Assembly: GCA_016987375.1 (NCBI GenBank) | Contig: PJRA01000272.1 | Location: 1,423,102-1,487,101, forward strand | Source of the DNA: Brachionus koreanus | Lineage: Eukaryota; Rotifera; Eurotatoria; Ploima; Brachionidae | Reading direction: 5' to 3' | DNA: 64,000 nt | In this document: in pieces, positions 35,277 to 47,700 of the stretch | How the letters are laid out: every line of letters starts with the position of its first letter | How positions within the stretch are numbered: the stretch's first letter is position 1 | Program-made: the position numbers and the translations under genes | Notes under the pieces: model-generated | What the model was told of the DNA's origin: nothing | The model's input: the letters and a program-made list of their open reading frames with translations, nothing else | Databases searched by the model: none

Positions 35277-36521
35277 TGTATTTAAATTTAAACTAGTTTT
35301 GATAAATCATTTTTGTCTAAAAACGAAAGTTATTTTTATGAGGTTTTTTTTATTAATGTTGAATTCGATCAAATAAGAATTTTACTGTCTTTATCGATTA
35401 ACCTTATTCTTGCTTAAATCTAAACATAAAACAGAAATATTTGATTGAAAATCTCGGAAGAGTCGGATAATAAATTTTTCTTATAAACAATATTGAAATG
35501 AAAAATAAGCTTTTTTTCCGGATCATTTGATATTAATTAAATATATTTTAAGTCGTTTACAGACTTTTATTCATTTATATTTTGTTTAAGATTAATCTTG
35601 TTTAAAATACCTTGAAGACAAATGTAATACAAATCTATAAGTTCAAATATAAAATAGATCGACTAGAATATCAATGAAATATAGCTAATATTTAAATTAA
35701 CCTCTTTTTAGAATTTTATTATCAATCACGTTTGCTAATGTCAGATTCAATGAGATCAAGAATTTACGTCTTATTAACATTTCAAGCTTATATGACAGTT
35801 AGCCTTGGGAAAAAAAATTAAAAGTTAGTAGAACAAATTTAGAAAATAAAGAATTATGATGATTTGTATGATAATTTTAAATTTAAATCTCGAGATTTAC
35901 TGAAGTTTTTTTCTTCAAAAACAAAATATGATTAAAAAATATTTTTGTTTCCAGTTAAAATCATTTTAAAGGTCTCGAAGCCATAATCTAACAATATTTT
36001 TATTTTATTTCAAAATATTAATTTCTAAATCTAAAAGAAAAAAAAACATTCACGATTTATCTTTAAATTATCTTTTGATAATTATTTGGTTGAATTATTA
36101 TTTTTGCGTTTTCTTAATTAACAAGTTCTAACTATGCTTTACTTGGCATGATATTTTGTTTTAATCAGACGGATTAATCAATCTAGATCAATAGTCTAAT
36201 AGATACTTATGTCCAAGAGATGAAAAAATCCGAAGCCACATATTGTCTTACAATTCTCACTAACATAAGTTCTACTATCATCAAATAATTGCTTTATTTT
36301 ATAAGAGATTTCTCAAAATTTTAATGGCAATAAACTCTTCATTATTAGATCTGAAATATGCTCTTGAATCTTAGATGAGATTCTCTGCTTCATGTAGACA
36401 ATTTACTTGTGTTTTTTCAATCTATTTTTTTAAAAAACATGAAAACTTATATTTTTTAAAATTTTGATTTAATTAATTAAAATAAATATTTGTTGGTGAA
36501 AAAAAAATTCCATACAAATTT

Positions 36522-36590
36522 TGCCCGCCGGTACGACCGTCATATTGGCCGCGTTCGGACCGGCCAGGCTTGACCGCCACCCAGCACTAC
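36522..36590. other. GC-rich island with a short hairpin
   Basis: About 70 bases of roughly two-thirds G+C in otherwise AT-rich DNA. GGCCG (36547-36551 region) pairs with CGGCC across a loop containing GTTCGGAC, resembling a tRNA T-arm or box B. It directly precedes the retrotransposon tail, so it may be part of an older element or of a SINE-like unit. The function is unknown. Confidence 0.45.
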
Positions 36591-36629
36591 TTCATATGTA
36601 AATTTTTAAAAAAAATTATTTAGTGAAAC

Positions 36630-36832
36630 AAATCACAAAGATCAACCAAAGAACACTTTCTGTCGAACAGAGAAATTAAAAATTGGAACCGATTCCTGCC
36701 TGAAATAATTTTAGTAGATACCAAGAACGGTTTTAAAAAGAAAATTGATCAGTTTTTCTAGGCAGAAATATAGTGTCTTGCTCAACAGGGAAACTTATCG
36801 TAGCCTATTATTATTATTATTATTTATAAATT
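36630..36832 (+). mobile_element. 3' end of a non-LTR retrotransposon, copy 3
   Basis: A 43-codon frame reading EHFLSNREIKNWNRFLP, then FKKKIDQFF and TAG at 36759-36761, matches the C-terminal end of the element's reverse transcriptase protein (compare copy at 62374: FLPNRVVNNWNALPT). The 3' UTR ends TTATCGTAGCC followed by six or so ATT repeats. 5'-truncated. Confidence 0.75.
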
Positions 36833-39800
36833 TTCAAATTAATAAAATTTTGACTTAATTAAAATCTTTATTTAATTAAAAAGCAGCTAAGCTTGCTATA
36901 TTATCATTTAGATGATTTTATTATCATTGATCAGGTTCAAAATTCCCTAAAAAAATGAGCCCTTCTAAAATTATAAATTTATGATTAATTGATCTGCCAA
37001 AAACAAAACTTGAAAATTTACTCTTATTATTTGAATCAAAAAAGATTAATTCATGATTGAGAGCCCTGAAAGCTATAGTTATCATGGATAAATGGTTGGT
37101 GTGTAAAAATTTTTTGTTGAATTTAAAATGATAGAAAACAATCTCCAGAAAAGATCGAACCTAAGATAATTTTTGCTGCTATTAATAATTATTAGTTAGC
37201 GATTGAATAATACAAAACTTGCAAATGCTTTGTTATTTAATACAATGAAAAAAGCGAATTTATTTTAAACAAAAGATTATTTTAGATAGAAAAATCGATG
37301 CTACAAATTATTAGTTAAGCACAAAATGCTTTTAGCATAAAAAAATTAGACCATATTATTGCTTAGCATTTTACATAAATTTTACGAAACATTTTTTTTA
37401 TGGGAAAATATTAAAAATTATTTAAGCAAGTCAGAAATGCTTGGCTTAGGGATCAAGATTGTCTAAAGTTTGTATTTGAAATTTAGTAGTATTTAAATGA
37501 CTGTTGGATAGAAAAATGCATGTCTCGAAGATAAAAATGAGAATTTAAAAATGTTTTATAAATACAAAATCCGAAATGGATTTTCTAGAATTCCCATTTT
37601 ATTTACTATTGGGTCAAAGAAAGGGTGTCCATTTTTGACTCTAAAAATGATTAAAAAAACTTCTCTTAGTTTTCAAGAGTATCAAATGCTTCTAAAACTA
37701 GATCGACCTTTTTTACAATTTCTATAAATAAATTAAAAGTTAAATTATAAGAAAAAAATATATTTTTTGATATAAAAAATATCGCGTCTAAAACATTTTA
37801 AAAATAACATAGAATATAATAGAATGGGGGTTTTTATTAAATTAACAGCAATTAGATTATCTAGTCACTTAGATGTTTTAGATAAGCTTCTGTTTTGCTT
37901 ATCGTCTGGTAAAAATAATCTAACTGTTGATTTTTTTTTGCTTTGAAAATTAAATTTAAATCTTTTGCTTTTGAAAATAAAGCTTCTAAATAAACCCGAA
38001 AAAAACACGTAAACAAATAAAATTTGGTTTAGTACACTCTTGAAATATTTGAAGATTTGTCAATATTTTTGTTACTTAGATTCTAGGATTTTCCACTCAA
38101 ATGTAAATTAAAATTTATTCGTGTTTATGAATCCTGTAAACTAAAAAAAAATCACACAAACGATTTCTAGTTAATTTTATTATCTATCAATTAAAATTAA
38201 AAATAAAAAACACTATTTATTTTTTTCAAATATTTGGGGGATTTTGAACCAAAAAATTTAATATGGACTTTTAAATAAAAATCTATCGATTAATTTTCAC
38301 TTTAAACTAATGAATGTAAAATTCCAATATAAATTTAATATGAAGAGCTTTGATACTTTTTGAAATAAAAGATTTTGTGTTTCTTAAATTTTTTTTGATC
38401 TAAATTTATTTAAATGATTTTAGCATCTTAGTTTTATGGAAATAAAATTATGAACAAAAAAAATAAAGATAGTTAATATTTGTTTTCTTAAATAGGCCAT
38501 TAAAAATTTATTGATAAAAATTTCAAGTTGTATAACGTTTTGAGAATTTCGCAAATTTATATGAAAAAAAATTGTTTGTTTTCATAAAGTAGCTAAAACA
38601 ACTAATTTAATTGTCCGTGTAGACTAGCCTAGAGGTTTGCCTAAAAAATTAAAAAAAAATTAAAATTTTTTTTGGTAAAACATGATATTTAGATCGCACT
38701 TAAATATGAATAGATATAAATTAAAAACACAATAGAAAAAAAAAAATTAAAATTTTTCAACAAGCTTCAATTTCAAGTAAATAAACGGTTAAGTCTTGAT
38801 TTTGAACGATATGCGTATTAATTTAAATTAAAATAAAGTGTTACAATTTCAATATTTTGAATAAAATATAACTATTTGACTAGTTCATTTGACTGGATAT
38901 TTGGGCCCTATTCCAATCTATTACGTATTCATTTAGTCGTATCGTGAAACCCGTACGATATTTAAATAGCTTGAAAAATTGAACGCTCGGTCCTCACTAT
39001 TTCAAATTTAATAACTCACTAAAAAACACTTTTTAACTTCAAGTGTCCAGAAATTAGGCCATGCTAGGCAAAAATTAAATTTCAATTAGTTTTTGAAACT
39101 TATATCGAAAACTCTTAATTAAAACTCTCTGGATAATTATAGACTATTAAGTAAGAATTAGCCATAAAAGGTATCTTCAACAAGCTACTCGTTCAGACAC
39201 CGAAAATTTTCCTAAATCACCAATTGTGAGTGAATTGAATAACAAAAGACTTAATTACCTGTTATCTTATTCAAATTGTAGCCTTATTTGTTTAACCCAG
39301 AAACTCGAATAAATAGTCTTTTGGCCACCATTTGTCTTAACTAAGCCTGGATTAATACCTTTTCAAATTCTGGTTAGAATACCCATTTTGCTATATGAAG
39401 CTCATTCGTCTCCTTGGTCTTTTATAAGTTTTTTTTGTTTTTTAGAAAAAATTACAAATATCTCACGAAAAAATGACAACTATTTTAGGCGATTGACATG
39501 GTTACGAAATAAAGTTAACCAAAATTAGATTAAATATTTTTAATTGTGAAAACAAAACTGTGATTTAACGCAAAAAAGATTTTTTGTCTAACTTGAGAAG
39601 AAATAAAAATGAACATTTAATGTTGACATTTAAGAAAAAACTCTAATACCTAGCTAAATAGGAGATTGGGAAGGAAGCCATTATCTTGATTAAGTCATTA
39701 ACCAAACTAATTGTAGTACTATTGTATCAAAAATTGATTCTTTCTGATCATTATAGGCAATAATTTAACCACTTTTTATACTTGTTGACTGAGGGTCAAA

Positions 39801-42800
39801 TATTTTAGTTGAATTTGCCGAATTGCCTTTTTAACATTCGTAAATTAAAGTAAATATCTTTCGATGTTGCTATAGTTAAAAGCAAAAACAAAATTTCCTC
39901 TATTAAACAAATCAATAAGGATAATTATATGCTTTTTTATGATTAATTATTTTGTACTTGGTCTATGATTCCGTGTTCTTATATTGTGTCTTCGCTGAAA
40001 ATACCGACAATAAAAAAATTAAATTCTATGCATACACAATTCAAATGAAAATTAAAATAATTTTATTTATATTTAATAATTATTTATTTTTTTTTTAATA
40101 ATACCAGTATCAGAAATTAATCAAGTCCATTTAAATTAGCTTTCTATTCATGCTGGTATTTGTGTATTTTTAATAGTAGCTTAAAAAAAAATAAGCAAAA
40201 TGCCAGCATTCAAATTGAATAAGTGTTTTAATATTTTTAAAGTTTTTTTTTATTATTTGAAAAAAAAAATTTGCTAATAGAAAAAGTAAGTCATTTTGTT
40301 TATTTGATTAAAATTTTGCAAATTTTATTTTTCATTTTGGCCAATTTTTATGCAAATGAATATTTTTAATCTAAAGAATATGTTTATCATGAATTATGGT
40401 TTTTATTTTTGATACTTAATGTAAAATATCATAGATTAACATAGTTTTTGTTTAATGTCATATTTATCAGATTTCGGCACTGAGGCTAACTTCAAAACAT
40501 CTTTAATTTTCCAAGTTTTATCAAAAATTAGTATTAATATATATTTCAAAAATTGCTATATTTTACCATTGAGAATTCATTTATTGTAAATATTGTAGTT
40601 TTATTATTAAAATTAATTCATGAGAAATTACGCTAAATTTTGGCGATGTTAAATATAAGATAAAATAAATAAAAAAATAATAAAAATATTGAAAAATAAA
40701 TAAAAAATTTTCGTAAAATTTTTGTTAATTTTAAAAAAAATCATATTTAAAAGCAAAAATATTATGAATCAGAAATAATCAAAGACAAAATTTAAAAGTT
40801 TTATTAATCTTCAACAATTTTGATTAATATTTGTAATATGGCCAATTTTTTTTTATTCATTAATGGAAATTTCTAAACTTTTGAATGAACGAAAAATAGA
40901 CCAACTAAAAAAAATTCTTATTACGTTTGATTAATTAATAATTTTTAGGAAAAAAAATACAAAAAATTAAAGAAAAATTTATTTTATGGAATGGAAACAA
41001 GAAAATAAATCAAAATTTTGTTAATTAATTTACTAAATGACATATATTTTTTTCTAAAAAATTCAATCAAAAATAACCTAGTTTTCAAACTGAGTTAACC
41101 CAAAGTAAATATAGAAATTTACAGCTTTGTAAGATTTTAAAAAATATGTTGTTTTGCTTTTGGATTTTTAAGATAATCGGTTAATTTTTTAGAAAATTAT
41201 ATTTTAAAAAAATCAATTAAATAATAATTTTAAAAAAAAAATACTGAAAATCAAAGAAAAAAAATACTTCATTATTTAAAAAGGCCAAAAATATTTTCTA
41301 AAGAATTCTCTAAATCTAATTGAAACAAATCAAAAACACATCTTGTTCTAGACAGTCAAATTGGCTCAAAATCTTGATTTGGTTTTTAAAGAAAAATTTT
41401 AATTTCGACTTAAATATATTTTAATTAAAAATATTGCTTATTCAACTATATTTTTTATATTAAATCATAATGTTATTTTAGACTTTTATTGAATTAGAAA
41501 AAAATTTCAAATTTGATTTTTTTACATAATTTGTCATTGACTTTATTTCTAAAATAAATAGTTTGCTTGCTGAAAAGAAGTGATTTTTTTCAGAAAAAAA
41601 TTTATTTTTGACGATTGAACTAATCATAAATTTAAAAATAATTATTCACTAAATCAAGCCAGGCAACAAACAGCTTTCCCGATTGTGAATTATTCTAATA
41701 GCGAATTTAATTCTGCCAGAATATAGTATTTGAATATATTGTATTAATTTTAAAAATCAATCAATTGAATTTTTAGACTAGCATAACTTAACTAAAATTT
41801 GTTGTGCGCAATCTCCAATATTATACATGTAATTGAATTTAATATCATATATTCTTTCTTTATTACATTAGATATACATATTTTATTACTAAAAAGCATC
41901 TAAATAAATCGATAATTTAAAAATGCTTAAAATTTTAAATTTTAGGATTACCTTTAAGGATTTATGATAACTTAGACGATGAATTCCAAGAAAATAAGCA
42001 AAAATAACCTGTTTTCAAGACACTAAATTAAAAATATTAACAAAAATATTTGTTTTCATAGAATAAAACGATTCTGGTTTTCATTTTTTATTATTCAAAA
42101 GCTAATAATTTTTACAATTTTTTTTTTTAATTTTTCTAATAACCATTTAGAAAGGAAATAGTTGAGTTAAATAGCCTTTTGCGGCACAGGGGAAAAATTT
42201 AAATTAATTGAAACAAAAATTTCAAATTGAGCAAAAAAGCAGGAGCGATAAGCGGCACGTTCCGCAAATCTTATTCACGCAATGCAGTGAATCAAAAAAG
42301 CATTCAGTTGTACAATTATTTCTACACAGAATTTTTTCATATTATATTCAAAACAAAACTGTGATTCCTTATCTGAAAATAGAAGAGAATTAATTTATTT
42401 TTAGCTTTTGCTTAATTTTGCTTTAATTCTTATAACAAGAAAAATCAAAGAAAGTAATGGTTAATGAGATTATTTCTTTCAATAATTTGTTTTGAATACC
42501 GTGAGGAAAAAATTCTATTTCTGATTATTGAAAATTTTGGCTTTCTTATTTTGTAATATGTTTTGGTTTAGAGAAAATATATAATTTTTTATACATTATG
42601 TATTAAATTGAAATCGAAGAAAAGCCTTTGGGAATTCTGAAAATGTTAGATTAATCATCAAAGTTATGTTTAGAAACAAAATTAATAATAAAATAAATTA
42701 ATAAAATAACTTTCAATTAAATTGATTAATGGATGGTTTTAGTCTGCAATGAAAACTTTTTTTTAGCATAACAAGTACAAATAGAACTTTTGGAGAAACA

Positions 42801-44702
42801 ATGAATTGTAAACAAATTTTTCAACTTTTTATTTAAAAATTAGAGTTAATTTCTTTGATTTTCAAATAAATTAATTTAAGATTGAGGCTAAAATTTTATT
42901 TAAGATTTTAAACATTTAAGTCACGAAAACAATTGAGATTTTTCAATTCAGGTTTTTTTCTCAATCAAGGTACATATTTTCTAATTTCAAGGCAAACATT
43001 TCTTAAATAAAAAGCGATCAGTTTAAAGCAATTGTCGAAAAGACCTGGAATGGCTCTAAAAAATAAATGTGCTTTGAGCTAATTGAAATCATAGGGTTTT
43101 AAATTTAGAACTAGAAGTAAATTAACGACTCATTTAATTTTTAATTCCATGTGAATAAATTTAAAAGCATTTTGATGATGAGTTCTTAAATTTGACAAGA
43201 CTTTAACTAAAAAAAAAAAGAAGAAAAATTTCTTATGTTCATTTTTTGATCAAGTTTATGTTTGATTGCAAATTTTATGAAGCATTGGTTTTGTTTATTT
43301 GATTTTCTCTTCATTATAAGTTATTATCAGAACCAAAAATGTAATAATCATAAAATATTTTAATATATTTTATTACTAGACTTATTTGAGTTTAAGTTGA
43401 ATAAATAGTTTAAGAAAGCTAAGAACGCAACAAGAACAATTAAAATAAAATAAATTGAAATTTCAAGACCTAAAGGTTCTTGAGCGAATCGTAAATTTTG
43501 TTCTTATTGTCGAATTATCATATCTAAAAATAACTTGCGTACAAGCTAGTGCTGATTCATTCAGCTTTTAAATGATGAAAATTACTTGAATAAAATTTTA
43601 ATCTCAATAGCTAAAATATCCATAAATGTCTTTAATAATCAATCTTATCAATCGAAGTATTTAATTTATTTGTTTACATTTAGAATATTGATTTTTAAAA
43701 TTTTCTTAAAGTAAGTGTTCAAAGAGATATTTGTTTTTTATTTTTCTATATTGTGCGGGGTTTATTAGTATAGGGATAAATATCTTACCTTATTGTAACT
43801 ATTTAAGTAAATATTTAAGTGTAGTTCCTGAGGATTAAGGGACTATATAACTAGCTAAAATTAATTTAAAAACTATTTTACTTAGTTTAAATTTCACTAG
43901 AATACGTCGATGTAAAAATGGTAGGTATATTTTTCTAATCATTTACACAATTTAGGCCTAAGTTAAGCCTAAGTTGCTAGCATTTAGAACTTCTTTTAGT
44001 CTAAGGATCTTCTTCTTTCAGACAACGAATTTTTTATTATTAATTCAACATTTAAAAAAAATTTTTAACATTTAATTTTTTATTAGCTGTTATATTTTCA
44101 CCATATTTTAGTATCTATTGAGTACAGATAAAAACAATAAATATTTTAAAGCTATAAAGACATAAAATTTTTAATATTTTACCATAAATAGTAAAATAAA
44201 ACCCAAGGTTGAGCATTAAATCCGAGTTGCCGTAGAACTATTTGAAAGAATTTAATTATTTCTGTCAAACACATGGATTAAATGAAACAAAATTTTGACA
44301 AATTGAATCCGGAATTTAAATCGGATTTGATGATTTTTCAGCTGAATGGATATGTCAAGCTTTTGAAAGATTTTAAAGATTTTTTATTGTTGTTGTTGAG
44401 GTAGCTGATTTAGTTAAATTAGAAAGTCTAAGAACAAGTTTATTTTGAAATTTTCAAAATTTTTTCTATTATGCACAAAAAGCGCCCTCAAATTGCTTTC
44501 AAATTTTTTGTTTTTAATTTCAATAAAATTCAATTTTTCTCATTTTTCGATAACATTTTTTAATTATTTATTTTCTTAAGAATACTAACGTAATTAAGGC
44601 CTTAAATTAAATTAAAGTAAAGAGTACAAAAATGCTGTAACTGAATTTAAAATCAAGCTCATTTATTAATTTACTTTTAAGCAGATTGTATCGAAATTGT
44701 CC

Positions 44703-44711
44703 ATGATATGA
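44703..44711 (+). promoter_or_regulatory. two-codon upstream ORF overlapping the cyclase start
   Basis: ATGATATGA: an upstream ATG at 44703, one sense codon, then TGA (44709-44711) that overlaps the main ATG (44708-44710). Ribosomes starting at the first ATG would terminate on top of the main start, an arrangement that can set translation level by reinitiation. It is functional only if 44703 is in the mRNA leader. Confidence 0.4.
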
Positions 44712-47700
44712 ACGCTTCAGGAAGCGACGCGGCTAACGATGATAGTGTAGAACTAGTCGAGTTGAAAAGAAAAAATTACCGATTGAGCAAAAAGATAAAA
44801 AATGTCGATAGCCAGCAAGAGGAAGTGTTATTAGGTCAAGAAAGCAATCATACTGAAAACAAATTCGACAAATTAGACTCAAATGTAAATGATTTAAAGG
44901 TAAATTTTAGTCATAGAAAAAAAATGTCCAGCAACAAAAAAGGTCTTTGGCACACAATTGACAATATACTTGATCTAAAACTTAAATTTGATTCTAGCCA
45001 GCTTGAGAACGCGTTCAAATCGTCCTATTTAGGCGTATCGAGGTCAATTTACATAAAATACTTGCTGTTTCTAATCGTATTTACGCTCACGTGGCTCATC
45101 TATTTGATTCTTGGTAACCAGAGCCAAATAGACATTGATCAAGTTTATGCTACAGTGATTAAATATGATAATGAAGCTAATTCGACAATATATGTTCAGA
45201 TAAACGAAACTAAAAGTAAACTATTAGAAAATAAAACTCTTCTTCTATCCTGTATGCTAGTTATTTGCTTGGTATATCTGGCAATATTTATTTTTTTGGT
45301 TATTATTGAATATAAAGAAAATGAGTTTAGAAAAATTGAGAATAAATTATCTCGCCAGGAACACGAGACAAAGGTCAATTTTAAGTTGGCCGAAAAAGAT
45401 CTAAAATTGGCCATGGAGGAAGTGCTCGAAAAAGAGCGTGAATACACCGATTTGCGCAAAAAACATGAACAAAACTCGGCTAGAGTTAGCAAAATGAGAA
45501 ATTTTTACAAAAAATGTGCCTATCCAACTGCTCTACTGGTCACATTCCTCATGCTAGGCACATGCTTTATGCTATTTTTTATTCAAGGTGATCAATTATT
45601 TGTCTCACAGACATCCCATTTTGTCTGGTTCACTGAGTCCATTCTTCTCTTCTATCTAATCTATCCATTTCAATTGCTAATACCGATCATCATCGGCCCA
45701 ATTTTGAGCATTGTCTACGAGTATCTAGCACTAGATAAACAATTTAGCAACGACTCAAATGTCTATCTTCACTCTCAAATGATTATATTTGTTTTTATTA
45801 AAATTCTTCTACACTCGTCTCTTCATTTAATATCAATATACTTAAAGCTGAGCATTGATTCAATTAAACGGGACACGTTCATGAAGCTTGCCCACATGAA
45901 CAAGGCTCATATGACATCACAGCAAGACAAACAAATAACAGAACGTATGATTAAATCAATTATGCCTCCTTTGTTCACACATGTGTTCGGCAAGCCAGAG
46001 GAATTTAAAAAAAATGTGAATCGTGTTGACCAAATGAGACCATTATTCATTTATCCAGTTAGTGAAATAAGCATACTATTCGCCGACATAGTTGGCTTTA
46101 CTCGCATGAGTTCAAACAAAACTGCCGAAGAGCTTGTATTCTTGCTGAACGATTTGTATGCTCGCTTTGACAAGTTGTGTGAGCAGGCCGGCTGCGAAAA
46201 AATCAGCACTCTAGGCGATTGCTATTACTGTGTTAGTGGGTGCTTGAATGGGAGGCGAGATCATGCCAAGTGTTGTGTCGAAATGGGACTTTTGATGGTA
46301 AAAGAAATTGAGCTTTTTAATAAAGACCATGATGTGGATGTGAATATGCGCGTTGGAGTGCACACAGGCAGCGCACTTTGTGGCTTTATTGGCGGTAAAA
46401 GGTTCCGTTTCGACGTATGGTCCAGTGACGTCACTTTGGCCAACAAAATGGAGTCTAGTGGCCGAGCTGGCTGGGTGCACATTTCCGAAGACACCTACAA
46501 AAAACTCGACGGCAAGTTCAACACTGAACCAGGTGAGAACCAGTCCGGAAAGGCGACTTATTTTGTTGTCAGAGAATCAAAACGAGAGACAGTGGCTGAT
46601 GCACTAAAGCTTAGCGAGAGTCAAAATTCGCGCCGAGTTTTGAATGAGACTGGCGAACAAAGCACAATGCATAGTCTAATAAGCAAAGAGAACTTTTTCA
46701 GTTCTATGAATGAGGAAAATTTGCTCGCTTTGGCCGTAAAGGAAATACAATTTTTTCAGCCAGAGGTAAATTTTTTGACAATGCAATTTAATTCGAAAGA
46801 AGAAGCTGATTTTCAGACATATTTAATGGGCTTGAGCACAGAAAACAACACTTGGAATAAAAAATTTTGGACTAGTCCGCGTAATTTGCTTCTATTGAGC
46901 GTTTCAATTGCATTTACAATCAATTTATGTGTTTCTAGCGCATATTTTTTGTCATTTATTGTGACTACAATGACTCATTTCAAATATACAATCAACTACA
47001 ATACTCATTTTTTGAGCATTCTAATTGTCTATTCAATTCTTTTTGTTTTACAAATAGGCTTATTGCTACTATTTTTCTTTTACAATCATAAAACATCACA
47101 ACAGTCCAATAGTGACTCGTCTGAATCACAAAAGTTTGCCAAAGCCAAATTAAGAAAGAAAGTTTTAATAAAATATATAACGATATATGCATTATCGCTT
47201 ATTTTTTTGACTGCCATACCAATCTATCTGCTCGGCACTGGTCTTCCATTTTTGTCCAGTCTAAACAATTATCTATGGACATCTTTGCTAGACACTGACA
47301 ACAATATTCAGCCTACAAAACGACTTAATTTATTCGGTCTGTATCTATATTTCATATACACTATTTCAATGGTTAATTTTGGCTCATTTGTGCAACTAAG
47401 CTCTTTGTACAAAACAATTTTGTCTTGTATTTTTGCACTCATAATTGCTTTGTGTGCATTTTTGGGCATTGATCCAAGCATTCAAATAGCCGTAATCAAG
47501 TATAATCAAACATCAGAGCCGGTAGCTACTAGCTCTTTCAGTTTTTACAGTACCATGTTCATCAAAGGCTTTGTGAGTCAAAATTTGGTTGCTATCATTG
47601 ACTTTTTTCTATTGATTTTGCTTATTTGGTTCATAAATAGACAATCAGAATTGATGCAAAGAATTAGCTTTAAGTATGACCAAGAAGCTCTAATGAAAAT

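Larger units (their letters stand above)
35277..44707. other. 9.4 kb gene-poor region between divergent genes
   Basis: Lies between the starts of the DNMBP-like gene (minus) and the adenylyl cyclase (plus), so both promoters should be here. Apart from the GC-rich island (36522-36590) and a retrotransposon tail (36630-36832) I see no gene. A 61-codon frame at 42208-42393 has a less AT-rich core (GGAGCGATAAGCGGCACG) but no recognisable domain. Stretches near 38880-39440 have near-normal complexity and may be old transposon remains. Confidence 0.6.

Noticed and set aside
42208..42393. 61-codon plus-strand frame in the gene-poor region
   Set aside because: Slightly higher GC core but no domain or splice context; could be an old transposon scrap.
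46211..46607. Frames on both strands over the adenylyl cyclase C1 domain
   Set aside because: Shadows of the conserved catalytic domain in other frames.
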